Assembly: GCF_002443255.2 (NCBI RefSeq)
Contig: NW_019211455.1
Coordinates: forward strand, 60,016,764-60,080,763
Length of the DNA stretch: 64,000 bases
Direction: 5' to 3'
From: Varroa destructor
Taxonomy: Eukaryota; Arthropoda; Arachnida; Mesostigmata; Varroidae
A program made the translations under genes and the position numbers. Positions within the stretch are counted from its first letter, which is position 1, and every line of letters starts with the position of its first letter. Shown here one piece after another: positions 27,320 to 39,800 of this stretch. The notes beneath the pieces are model-generated. The model was not told the DNA's origin and made no database searches. It worked only from the letters and a program-made list of their open reading frames with translations.

Positions 27320-30300
27320 AAGGAGCCAGACTTCTGTTCTGGTATCCTTGTTGTGCTTAAAGGATAAGACGTGGTTGAGTCGCCCTCTCCCAACTGTTGA
27401 AGGTATAATCACCTCTAGTAAAAATAAATAAACAACAACGCTTACCTTCGTCGTGGCTTTAAACCACTAGAAGAAATGTTGCTGTATGCTGTATGAAGAA
27501 GCATAAGTGGTCCCAGCTGGAGGATTCTTTCAGTAAATGTTTCGCGATCTTTAGCCATTGTGCCGTGAGTTAGGGTACCGAATCATGACCGGTGATATCA
27601 ATTTCTGAACGAAGGGTGACTTATTAATAAGCCATTCTATCTGCATTGTACTCAGGTCTAGTAGACTTCATAATACAATTAGAAACTGGCCCCTTTGTGA
27701 CAGAAAAACCTATGGATGACAGAAAAACCTATAGATGAGTCTATAGTGGGCACCTACTTATTATTTCGTATAGTAAAGAACTGGAACTGATTATCTCTAA
27801 GAGCATCCAAACGATAAAAATTTATTGATAAATGAGCACTTATACTTCGTGTTTTATGCTCATCTTTATAATGTTACGCAAATGGTTGTCCTCTAATGCT
27901 TGCTCTACTAAGAAGAGCGCTAGATGATTTGTCAGGGCGGTTTTCCCACCTCAAATTTATACATGGTTAACAGTTGACGGGGACATTACGTTTAAAATTA
28001 CTTTCTTACAAAAGGTCTAAATAAAAATGTCCATACATTTTGACTAATCGAGGCTCAGTAATTTATTCCACACATTGTCCAACGTAGAATCGACAAAGTA
28101 AGATTTGATTAACAGGTGTAGTAAAAGAAATGTGTTCAAATGCTTTTACCTTTATATGTTAAGACATAAATTATCCTACATAAATCAGCTTAATATTTTC
28201 CGTCTTATTTTAAGATTTTTTTATTTTAACATATGTATTTTAGGCTATAGAAAAAGGTACCCTCTAGCATCTGCTTTCCTTATTTTAATTCACATTATAT
28301 TTGCTCAATACGAGCCACCTACCCGTAAGGATTTTTATCCCTTTCAGCGTGATTTCAGAAGCCAGATTTAACATCCAACGTTTTCTTGTCAGTACTTTTT
28401 AGGATCTCGACATTATAACCATTTTATTCCAGTTTTATTTATATCGAACCATTAGCATTGGTGAATATAGGTAGTTCAGTAAATAGTTAGGTTAAGTTCC
28501 AAAATTTCTAAAGAAAAATTTTTCGTTTCTATAAGGTTTGTAGAAAATTCAATGTAAACATATTAGAGACACCAAAAATTTGAAAACGTTAAGCTATCTG
28601 GTTGTCTTGCATCACGATTAGGAAGCCTGCTTACAAAAAGCTGGCGCCAAATTCTAAATCTCTATAAAAATATTCTCCACCTGAAGGTGACGCTTCTTTT
28701 CCTTTGACTCTGGACATAATAGTCTGTAACGACAGCCCCGATGAACTTAGCTATAATAAGAATGATTTATAAGTTGGGGGTTAGATCTAAGTGGGGCGTT
28801 TTTGACCGTTTTGTAACTATGTAGACCTTACAACCGCATTATCTTAATAGCTTTTCTTAGATATTTCATTTAGATGTAGACAGCATGCTTTTACTCAAAT
28901 TTTGATGACTGTTGGCTCAGACGGTATTTCCTCTTAAAAAACATTACATATTAGGCATGGGTTCCGGACATAATACACAGTAATTGATTTAACTTACTGG
29001 CATTACTATGCAGTCAATATAGGAGGTAAACACCCTCAGAGTAAGACGTTTCCTAAAGCCATAAATAAATATCAATCTAATACGACGAGGAAATTCATTT
29101 TTTACATTTTATGCGTCTTATCGGACCTATGCTGTCTTTGTATTAAAAAAAAACCTGTTATTAACACATGATGTGTGTTGCAGAAACCTGTGGCCTCCAG
29201 AGACTCAGTTACTCAGTACCTTGTTGTGTATATTCAATGGAAGAGGATTTCTCTGAGCTAACTCTATCGCGCTCGAATTTGTATGTATAAAAATATGTGT
29301 AAAAATATTATTTGATTGAAGTCAAAATGACCAAGTGTATGGAAAATTGCGATTGACACCGTGTTGCTCAATCTTTGAGACGCCTAGCGAACTTCTCAAA
29401 TTAAAGTTCAAGTTCGACTAGATGCGTACAGTCATTAAAAGACAGTGTTGTGATGTGCTCGGAGTTACAAAAGTTGCATCCTTTTATGTATGAACCGCCT
29501 AACCGCAAAGGTGATTGAATGAAATTGAATGATGTGATCAATTGAAAATAGCTGGCTAAGATTTACTCTTTTAAAATAATATAATAGACAATATCCTTTC
29601 TTAATAGCCAGTATTAAACTAATGAGTGCTTATCCATCTATGTGATCAAATAATTCGAAAGTATTATATGGAAATATTAAAATAATTGTTTTACAAATAT
29701 TTCTTCAGCTGCTCATACTACATTGTAATGTATGCTAAGAACTCCGCAGCATCAGCATTAAATAAATAAACACAACCTTCTCTTCTTTTCTCATTTAAGA
29801 AATATTTTACAAGTTTTTAAAATATGATAATCTATAAGCATCTTTAGTAATAATGCCAGAATGAGCAACTTTAATCATGCTCAAATGTCCCATCTCCTCT
29901 AAGATCGTATATACAACATAAAGAATGACTGTACGCATTTGAAGCGCTCAATCCATCGGCATGTTTCGTAAAAGTAGGTCTTGCTCTGCTTTACATGGCA
30001 TGCGAGCATGTCAGTAGGAACCCGATATATCTTGTCGTTTAGTTAATGGGAGTCCATATATTGCCACAAATAATTGCACTTAGGTCACAACAAATAGCGT
30101 CTAAAACAAACTCAATTCCTTTTCCCTAGTCTAATAAATATGGAAGCTAACGTTGAGAAGATTGGGGTTTTACTGTTTTCGAATGATCATTTAAGTGTGG
30201 ATGTAGGCTCCCTATGACTCCGTAAGAAAGCATTATAGCTAAAGCTCGTTTATCGTCATGAAATACAACGATCATTTTGAATGTTTACAGCGCTCTTCGG

Positions 30301-30989
30301 CAACAGTTCAATGTGTCAGAGGCCTTTGGTGTTCGGTAGGATAGTCTTAAAAGTCGTTCGATCGGTATGTCTAGGCCCGGAAAACTCCAAAGTTCTTGGA
30401 AGCATTTCTATCAAAAGTCCTAGATCGACCCATAAAAAACGTCTTTTCTTCCAATATAAGTCGAAAGGGCTTTCTACACAATGTTTCAGCGAACTAGGTG
30501 TGGAATCATTTCTCCTTGTTACATAAAAATATTTTTTTGAGTAAACCGATAGTGAAGCATAGAACTACATAAAACGACATTTTAATGTATCAAGCATATC
30601 TCTATAACTTTCGTTGAAACACATCTGAGAAGATTTTCGTTTTAGAATCGCGAAATTCAACATGGTGTGCGAGGCTCCTTTAATGCGCACACTACTCATG
30701 AAATGCATCATATCATATCGATTTTAACCCTAGCAGGTGCCATAACTGAAACAAATCGTTTTGAAGTATGTGCGTGCCTAATTATACAAATATAATTGTC
30801 ATTATTCAAAATTTCAGCAAATGAGTAGCATAACCTTACTAATAATACGGATTCAGATTTGAAAGGTTTGTTGCAGCTTACTACAAGTTAGAAGTTATGC
30901 AATAAAATTATTGTAATAACTATCGTCGACAGCACTAAACAATGTATTGAGGAATGTTTGTTAGATTGAATTAAGGTGGAGTAGACTAA

Positions 30990-31240
30990 GCTGGCGTGCG
31001 CGTGCGGGTAGAGAGGCACACGGAGCCAGAAGCAGGCAGTGACTCGAGTTTATCTATCGAACCGAAGACAAGTCAGTGAATTTTAACCCCTCGTGCCAGT
31101 CAACTTTGATCGCGGGAGCGCGGGTACTGCTGAGTGTGGCGGCAGCAAGAGGCTGGTGTGTGTCGCAGATGTATATCTGTGCATACATGTAAAGTAGCCT
31201 TGCTAGATAGCTGCTTTCCATCAATGGCGAACAGCAGCGA
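30990..31240. promoter_or_regulatory. GC-rich island, candidate promoter or enhancer
   Basis: A 250-bp GC/CpG-rich block (including GCGTGCGCGTGCGGG near 30994) lies within sim intron 1. Downstream on plus is only a nine-codon frame with an ATGGCG start at about 31224. It may be an alternative sim promoter, an enhancer or the start of a non-coding transcript. Confidence 0.25.
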
Positions 31241-32616
31241 AAGTCAAATCTGATGCGACGTACAAATTCGTATTGTGGGATCTATTTCAATTGATATTGA
31301 ACCCTTGCTATCCTAGGCCTTCACCTTCATGAATAGACAAACTAGAAACAGGTTGTATTCATCCGCCGACTAAACTAATGTAAAACACCTAGCGAAAGCT
31401 CTTTTCAAGTTAAACGTGCACATCATCTATTTTGTGCAACGAGCTAATCAGTGGCACTTGATTCTGCAGCCTATGAGATTCCATGCAACGTGGTATCGGA
31501 TTAAGCTTATGGATCAAGAGCAGCTGGTCAGAAAACCTCCATAATAGAAATACTAATTTATGTATTTTTGCAATCAGCACCTCTTATCAAATGAGAATTA
31601 ATATTGCATAGGTTTTACGTTTTGAGCTTGCGGAAGTCGAGCCTTTGGAATCGAAATTGATGTAATGTTTGGTGCACTCCTGAGGCTGAATTCATGTACA
31701 CACTGTTGGTATATCAATGTATTATATTATAGCTATTTATTTAGCATTCCATGCTGTTAGTCTACTGTCCATTAGAGATGTCTTCGGAGTACAAAAAATT
31801 GCAAATGCTATCCGTTATGATGCTTTGGAACTTATTTTCCTAGTTACTCAATGATTTTTAATAATAAAATTTGATGATCAGGATAACGTGTCAATAAAGG
31901 TAATAAAAACTCTTACAACTGTGTATATGACCAAACACTTTACTGATTATTGAAGAAATACGGGTGCTACTTTAATTAAACAGGGGTGTTAAGCATCACA
32001 AAAATGCTATTGAATAATTTTCTGTAGACTCTAGTACATCTGGATTTAAAGTGTTGGATACGTATTTTTCTCTTCTCATTTCTATATCACATCAGAATTC
32101 ACCGTGTGTGGTCCGAAAGCTCCACAAGCGATTTAAAACTAATCGGATGATAGCGCCAAAGGCATTAGCTTTTCTAAATGGCAAATGCTGATAGTGTTGT
32201 ACAGAAATGATCGGAGTGTGCTGAGAAAATTTGTAGGAAACAAATAGAGAGGTTAAGGTAGAAGTAGCTCGTCTATCTAAAACGTAATAACATATCTCAA
32301 TGAAAAGAGAGAAACAGTAAAGAGTACAGAGAAAAAATCGAAAACGTAATGTTTTCTATATTTGAGTTTTGCAATAATTCCGAAAATATTCTGCTATTCC
32401 ACATGGCTCTTCACATATCAATAGTTTAAAAGTAAAATGTATGTCTTTATGAAAAATTTGTGTTTCCTGAGTACATATAAAAAAGCTTTAGCAGAATAAC
32501 CCGGAATTATGTGTCCTGATGATGTCTTGAGCTGAGAGCATTGTTCTAGTCACAGTTCATATTAAAATTTACTAAGTGATTTTAAGGAACGTATATATAA
32601 TATGATCGACTAATAC

Positions 32617-32779
32617 CTTCTTTAAGACGTTGATGTTGACTGTTACAGTGATTACGGTTATTATTATTGTGGAGACAGGTATTGCTGTTCTCTTCGTGAT
32701 GTAGTGAGTCTGAGTCTTCTTCTCGTGCGCGAAGAAAGAACTCTGCGCTGCAGTTAGTGGAGGTGAATGCTAGCACCAT
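32617..32779 (-). CDS. sim: single-minded: first coding exon
   Basis: ATG at 32779 in good context (GAGATGG) opens a 54-codon frame, polar and rich in Asn, His and Glu (REEDSDSLHHEENSN, then NNNNRNHCNSQHQRLKE). It ends one base into a codon at G|GTATTAG. That phase matches the bHLH exon, giving a junction RLKE-E-RESSC. An in-frame TAG lies about 60 bases upstream of the ATG with open, plausible sequence between, so the true start could involve another 5' exon. I do not recognise this N-terminus by sequence. Assignment to sim rests on strand, position and phase. Confidence 0.6.
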
Positions 32780-33569
32780 CTCTGCATCCTCCGACGGCGC
32801 TACTTCCGTTGAGCTCGCTTCCGAATCACCGACCGGGGCCTACACCTATAGTCGCACTAACACCTGTACCACAATATGCCAGATCGAATTAATAGGTTTC
32901 CGCCGACCGCACGATTTTCAGGTCGCATGAAGTCAACTTTTGTTTACCCTCAACATTAAGCTGTCTCTGCTAAGCACGCACAATAGATTTTCCACCTCTT
33001 ATATATTTTCGCTCCGTGGGTGTATAAACCGCGTTTTCACTTTCTAAACGAAATACACTTCTTCTCCAAATAACAGCTGTACCTCATATCACTGAGGTAT
33101 GATCACTATTCCTATCACAAATTTCCAAACGAACTATTACATACAGCGGCAATTTACCCACCACAAAAAAATGTAGCGTTATCACCACCAAAGAGTTCAA
33201 ATATTGTTAGCCTCGTTTTGGAGAACGAAGTAAAACTTAAGAAAGTCTTTTTGGGTTCTTCTGAGGCACAAACTGGTCAGTATAAAGGGACCGCTCCGTT
33301 TTTCAGATGTGTAATGCAGTTCGCACTTAAAATCATCTACTCTTGATTATTTTACACGTCATCCCGCCAATGTACCAACAAAAGGTTTCAATCGTCATAG
33401 GTCTGGCTAGATCGCGATTCCTTGTGCTATAACGCTTGTGATTTCGTGCGTGGTGTCTGGCTCACTTGTATCTAGCTTCTGAATCTTTTTTGTGAGACAA
33501 TAATAATAAAAGCAGTAATAGCTGTAGCCGGTGTAGTACTGATAGTTGCAATAAGTTGACCCACTTAAC

Positions 33570-33830
33570 ACAACGGCCAGCTGGCCTGCGGATCTTCAGC
33601 ATGGGTTTTTCGTAGCGGGTGCGTGCGTGCATGCTCGTTGTGGGCGGAGTTAGGAGTCGCCAGAGGAGGTACCGCCTCTACCTCGGCCCGCCCACGCGCC
33701 TGGGGCTGCCGCTCCTTGGACCACCACTGCGGGAACCGCATCTATCGATCTTTCGATGCCGGCGTCAACCTGGGTAGGGTCCCAGTATAAAAGCTCAGGC
33801 AGGCGTTAGCAGTAGCGGCGAATATAGTAG
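33570..33830 (+). promoter_or_regulatory. CpG-rich promoter with TATA box, possibly bidirectional
   Basis: The densest GC/CpG stretch in the window. It holds a GC box (TGGGCGGAG, 33641-33649) and a canonical TATA box TATAAAAG at 33786-33793 on the plus strand, predicting transcription from about 33815. About 50 bases later is an ATG in ideal context (GCGGCCATGG) that opens only a five-codon frame, so it would be an upstream ORF. sim begins on the opposite strand about 1 kb away, so the island may also serve sim. No plus-strand protein gene was identified downstream. Confidence 0.5.
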
Positions 33831-33839
33831 GGAAAGTGG

Positions 33840-36800
33840 CGTCAAACTGCTGTCGGCAGCGGCCATGGCAGCAGCAGCTTGAGTCTCCACGAGGGTAGAG
33901 ATGGGGTCAGGAGCATTCAAAACGGGGCACAAGCGAAAAAGGAAGGGAAGCGCAAAGAGGGAAGGGAAGAAGTGAACTTGAAATTGGGGGAACGATGATC
34001 GCTGTTTGGTGCGTAGGCTACTCAGCTCAAGTCGGTTCATCTGTTGTTTCTTTCTACTAGACGAGGATGCTGGCTGTAAAGACGATAAAGGTGCAGTCAG
34101 CTCAGTGGAGTTGGCGTGGCCGGAAAAAGGCGGCCAACCAAACGGAGGTGTTGAGGAAACGTTGGTGTATATTCATTTGCCGGAGCAGCCGATATGAAAC
34201 GGGTAGACTTCGGATGTCTTGCCCCTGCGCCTTTGCCCTCCTCCTCCCCCATCTTTCTCTCTTCTCTCTTACTCGTTCTCTCTATCTCTTGAACATCCTC
34301 CATAAGAATAATAATCTACTTGAACTTGATGTGTATACTGTCGTCTATAACCGAAAAGGCGGGGCTTGAGACAAGATCTAAAATAAACTCGATTCATACA
34401 GCACCTGAATTTGAATATAAAGTGGTTGATTCTTCCTTTTGTTCTCCTTTTAGGGAAACAGTGTGAAGAAGTTATGCAAATATGCGAACAGTCCAATGGT
34501 AGGTGAAAAAATAGACAATTACCGTTTGTATGTAAGAACAAATGCTCCCCATTATTCGTTGTGTTACTGCTAATTTTAACCAAGTTGAAAGCAGCATATT
34601 ATTCAACGATACATTTGCCCTCGTATTCTGTTCAGTTGCTTTGATGGTTTAACGCTCGCTTGGAAATAGACTTTAATAGGACTTGCTATTAAGCTAAGAA
34701 AAAAGTTTTAATGCATTTTACTCATCCTTTTTTGAAATGCTTCCAAATTCAGAGATTAAATAGCTCTGTGGTATTAAGAAGATTATTTTTTAAATATTTA
34801 CAAGTATAGCTAATATTTTAATCATTAAGAACTGTGCTTAGTTGAATTGCTCAAACAGGCACCATAATCATTAATGCGTTTACATATTCGTCGCCCCAAC
34901 ACGTTTCACATTTTAAATTTATGTAACGTAGAGGTCTATATGGCATTGCAACTCCATTAGGGATTAAGGTGAGGCTATTTTTCCACTAGATTATCATATA
35001 TTACCCTATAATTTCCTTATATCTCTATATAATATGGACATATGTATTTATTTATACTTGCATTTCATTTTCAATACCCAGAGTTGCAGAAGTGGTAAAC
35101 AATCGTTGTTGTTGTGTTTTTTGGTGAAAACTCGTTGGTCAAATTTTTAGGTGGTTTACATTTTTCCTTACCTTTGGAACCTCTCAGATTAATAAGAATT
35201 ATGCTATTGTTATAATCTTCAAAAATGTAGACTAACGTATAATGTTTTTCTAACCATCTTCTCGTTTTACAACAATGTTGAAAACGCCATCACCCATTCA
35301 GCCAAAAATATATGTAATACTGTATCTCACCTCTCATAATTACTCCTTTAATATTAGTATTTTTATTTCTTTAGAAGGATACTGTTTAGAACCGTTTACA
35401 ATTTGTAGTGCATTCTTAATAGTAAAATCAAAGCCTATGGGCATGGAACTGAAACATAATACCAACTTGATTTCCCTTCAAAGCAAGTCAGATATGAAAG
35501 CAAAATGCTAACTGCATACTTACTTCAAATATGCAGTTACCATTTTATATGTTTTTGGGTGACTTATGCGACTACCTTGTACCTAAGAGACGAATATATA
35601 GATAGCCTATTTAAACATACTTTTACCTGTGTTATGCTCAAGAGAAGATCTTGGCTTTTGTAGTAACGACGCAAAAAAGTAGCAACGCAATAACAAAAGC
35701 AATCCAGCTAGCTTCCCTAAACGAAATAAGTGTTTAGTTGTTTCACCACACAAATCTTGCAACATGCTGAATATTTCTTTTTTTAACATTACGAAAGTAG
35801 TCACAAGAGTCTAAGTCAAGTGAACACAAGTTCTCATGAGTAAAACGATTATTGGTACAATAATCACGTTAGCACCCATAAAATGTTTCACGGGAGCTTT
35901 AACGGCTTCAACCATACACGCCTACACAGTTTTTCCGGAACTCTCTGTATATTACTAAACTGTTAATACTGTCGCTTAAATAATACAGTAAAATGTGTGG
36001 AATTTGTAAGCACCAAGTTTTTTTTCATGTCTCATAACACTACCGTTTATTAGAACTGTTAAAACCTTCGCAGAATGAAGATCATCCTCGATGCTTTCCC
36101 AAAAAGCACCAAAATTCCTGCAAAGTAGATACCTATATACAGAGGGACAGCAGTTTTCACAAAAACAACCGAACGAAAATGGGTGTAGCACCCAATCTAA
36201 ACAACTTTTTAGAGCATTATTGACACATCATAGGTTCAAAAAATTGGGAGCATAAAGTACCTGAATTTTCCAAAGAAGAGTACTGGAGTATTAGTCGCGA
36301 TCCTTCACCTTCAGCCAGCAAAGACAATAGTGCGTTTTCCTCAGTAGTGGAAAGGGATGTAAGAGCAGTTGACGATAAGGTAGGGATGTAAATTTTCATA
36401 GTAGCTTTAGTGTAGCAATTCTTTATTATGTAACTACCATAAATCTTAGAAACGTGCAAAAAGAGCGCATGCAATTATTTGCACGTCATCAAACTTCTAA
36501 ACAAAAATGTATCAGAGTTTTGACTATCTACGTGATAAACAGAAGCATAAAACCATACCACGAAATTCAGCTAGTAAATAATAAGAAAATAATTGGCGAA
36601 TTACCAAGAAATCAATTTTACTTATATAGACTGGTAAACGGTGGTGGGTTTAGTTATGCTTTTCCTGCCAAATATGGCGTCTTGCGCGATTTTAAAGTCT
36701 GACGCATGTAGAAAATATTCATAAAAAATAACTGCAACATTTACCTGTTTATGTTGATAACGGCATATTTGTTCACGTACAATTTGAGTTAAGTACTGGG

Positions 36801-39800
36801 TAAACCATTGTACTTCGTTTTACAAATGGTTGATTTTTGGTGATTTACATGGTTTTAATATTGGTCGCCACTAAGATATTATTTTCTGTTTTATACTTGC
36901 GGGAATTCTACCAAATAATCATGTAGGTTCATTTCGAGTCATGCTCAACAGTTATTTTAGATCGAGCCTTACAGGAATCAATTTAGATGCACCGGCCTGT
37001 TCATGATGATAATTATGGTTTTGCTGATTTATAATTAGGAAAAATTATAGGAAAATGTGATTTTGGTGTGATCCTCTCTGTTTGTGCGTCACGTCATTCT
37101 ATCAAGTCATTATTCTAACAGGCACGTGTTATTTACTCGCAGCAGATTTAATGATGTATGAAGTACAGAGAGTAGGTTATGTGAACTTGATGTTTCTTAC
37201 ATTTTTTCTTGTGAAACCAATAGATTGATTGAAAGTGTTGCAGTAACCTTGTTCTGTGTGCCTCCTTGTTTGTAAGGGCTCTTACTCGTCAAATCTTTCT
37301 TGAAGAGGGATACCTATAAAAACCTCGTCCACATACTTCAATCTAGGAACCTATGAGCTTATAATGTCATCTATCTCCTACAAAGTGAAATGCAATCTTC
37401 ATTCACCTAGTTTGTTGCATATTGCGATCGCGTATACAGTCAATGAGACTTTTTTCTAACACACAAGATCAGCTTAATTCTGCTATATGTAGCATTGTGC
37501 TGCATGGGTATGTGTGGTGTTATGCCAGCTGTTCTATGTTGGGTAACGGAGTGGTGAGTGCTGAGTTGATCAGTTCAAGTGTAAGTGTATTATTGTTGTC
37601 AGCGTCCGTTTTGCTAAAGGGAGAGAGTGCGACGCGTGTTTTACTGTTGTGATTCAGCTTTTGCGATCTACTTAAAGTGCTACTTCAAGGCGTTTAGGGG
37701 GAATCGAGGGAGATGGTACATACACGGTTACGAATACAAAGCAAGCTCGCGTATTGTTTTCATTGATCAACCACCATTGAAGGCTCAGCGTGGCACCTGT
37801 TCATCGAAATGTGCTGTTTCTGCTTTAAAAAGGAAGTGATATCTTATGTGTAAAAAAAGGTGACTACGCTGACAGCCAGTACTAAAGTGATCCTTGAATA
37901 AATAATCAAGGATGGGTAATTGGGTGTATAATTTCAGTGCTACAATTGTCATCAAACGTAACAAATAATTATGAAATATATAGTTCGATTTACTGGTTTA
38001 AGAAACAAGGTAAAACTGATAAAATATATTTTAGGAATTACATTCGCATGTCGTATTAAATACAATATAATTTAGTTTTGTTTGTTGATTTTATTGATAG
38101 CTCAGTTTAGCCACTGATGAATACAATTCGCAAAACCTACCTAAAACACTGTAGACTTAGAAAGCGTGTAGCTAAACCTATAGAAAAATCCCAGAAGTCT
38201 TAGTTTGTTGAAACCAGAGTGAAGTTCGAGAAAAACTGGGACCTGACATGGAGTGAGTCTGAAACAACTAGCTTTACTGTCATGGATATTTCGGAAATGC
38301 GAATATTCACGGGTATCCTTGGAACCCAAAAGGCGAAGGTGGCTGAAGTAGAGTTCATTAATTAAAGCAATATGTAAATGACAGGGGAAAGAGGTAACAT
38401 CACATTTTGCGACCAGGCAGATGCTGCAGAATTCCCTGATATAGACGTAACTGGTCCATCCAAAGGGAGAAATAAAAGTTGTTTGCTTGTTTTTTGTATT
38501 TTTCATAATACACGGTATCCTTAATCCAACGAAGTAAATGTCCCGTCATAAACACAGAAATGAAGGATTTTTGAACTATTAAAACAATTTTCAAGCAGTT
38601 AATAGATATACTGCAAAGGTTCACAAACAATCGAAGAGCGAGAATTGCACCTTTATTCGTATACAGTACAGGTATACCTTACCTGGTAGCTAAAGGAAAC
38701 GATAAAATGGGATAACGCCATATATATTAGATTCGCGTATAATAAATTACAACATCACGATTTATCACAATACTTGGGTCAACTACGAGGCAAAAATTTT
38801 ATGAAGGCTCTCAGCAAGAGCAACTAGAAGAGCATTTATGGCTGAGTTACTGCGTTTATGATTATGACATATGATTAGGAAGCAATCTATTATATCTAGA
38901 TTGATTGACCTCTTGGACATCGTAATACTAGTACGAACTAAAGTGTGAACGCAACCGATTCTCTATAAACGCCACCTACCTTTGTATCTATTCCTTTTTT
39001 CGGATAGAAGAGCAGCCTCTCTAAGCAATACATAAATTTTGAAATCGCAAGACTGTTATAAGAGTGTAACATAGACATCAGCTTCTTTGATAGTAAAGCA
39101 GCGGTGTGTCGTATTATAATGCGTATCGAATTTGCCATCCTTGTTAGTTGCGATGTCGGAGAAAGCTGATAGCAAATCCTAAGTAGACTGAACTCTGGAA
39201 ATACGGTCATTATTAAGAATGTAGCCAAATCACGGTTACTGATGGAAATAACTACAAATTGTATATCGGGATTAACATACTGTTGCATTTGCGGTGTTTT
39301 ACTACCCAATCATAGTTTCATCTAGAGTATCGCAAGTGCAACTTAGTTTCAAATTATGCCAAACGGCCTGGCAATATAATCAAATGAATTCAGCTCCCTG
39401 TTTTTCTAAGCTCGACGTGTAATTAGCTGCGCAGCCAGGCAGCGGTTTCATTATCAATTTCCAGGTCATATAATATTGATATTAGCCGGGCGCGGAAGCC
39501 ACTACCTTACGTTTTAGAGAAATTGAAGAAAAAAACTCTGTAATTTTTACGCCAAAAGCAAACACGAAATCGATTAGCGAAGAATCATTATTAGTGATCT
39601 TAGTATACCCTTCAACCAGTTTTGTAAACCTGCTAAAGAAACAAGTATACGTAAAAGAAGATTTCACAGCTTAGAAACTCCCAAGCGTACTATAAATTGC
39701 TGTGTTTTTCTTCTCTTTATCACTGCGAGTTGTCGCAGTAATTTATGACAACTGGCAATTTAAACAACACAAAAGTTATAGCACGATTCTAAAACTGCTT

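Larger units (their letters stand above)
21912..32616 (-). other. sim: sim intron 1 (about 10.8 kb)
   Basis: The intron is bounded by the donor G|GTATTAG at 32617/32616 and the acceptor TTCCAG at 21805, with compatible phase 1. It contains two GC-rich islands (about 23.69-24.13 kb and 30.99-31.24 kb), listed separately, and a perfect palindrome at 27.3 kb. A near-perfect 19-bp tandem duplication starts GACAGAAAAACCTAT at 27699 and 27718. No nested gene is convincing. Confidence 0.6.

Noticed and set aside
36261..36345. Exon-like 85-bp minus segment with good acceptor and donor
   Set aside because: It is isolated, with no partner exon and no recognisable protein; splice-like sequences are frequent.
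38141..39309. Two minus frames of 121 and 123 codons
   Set aside because: No domain, signal peptide or splice context; AT-rich composition typical of non-coding DNA.
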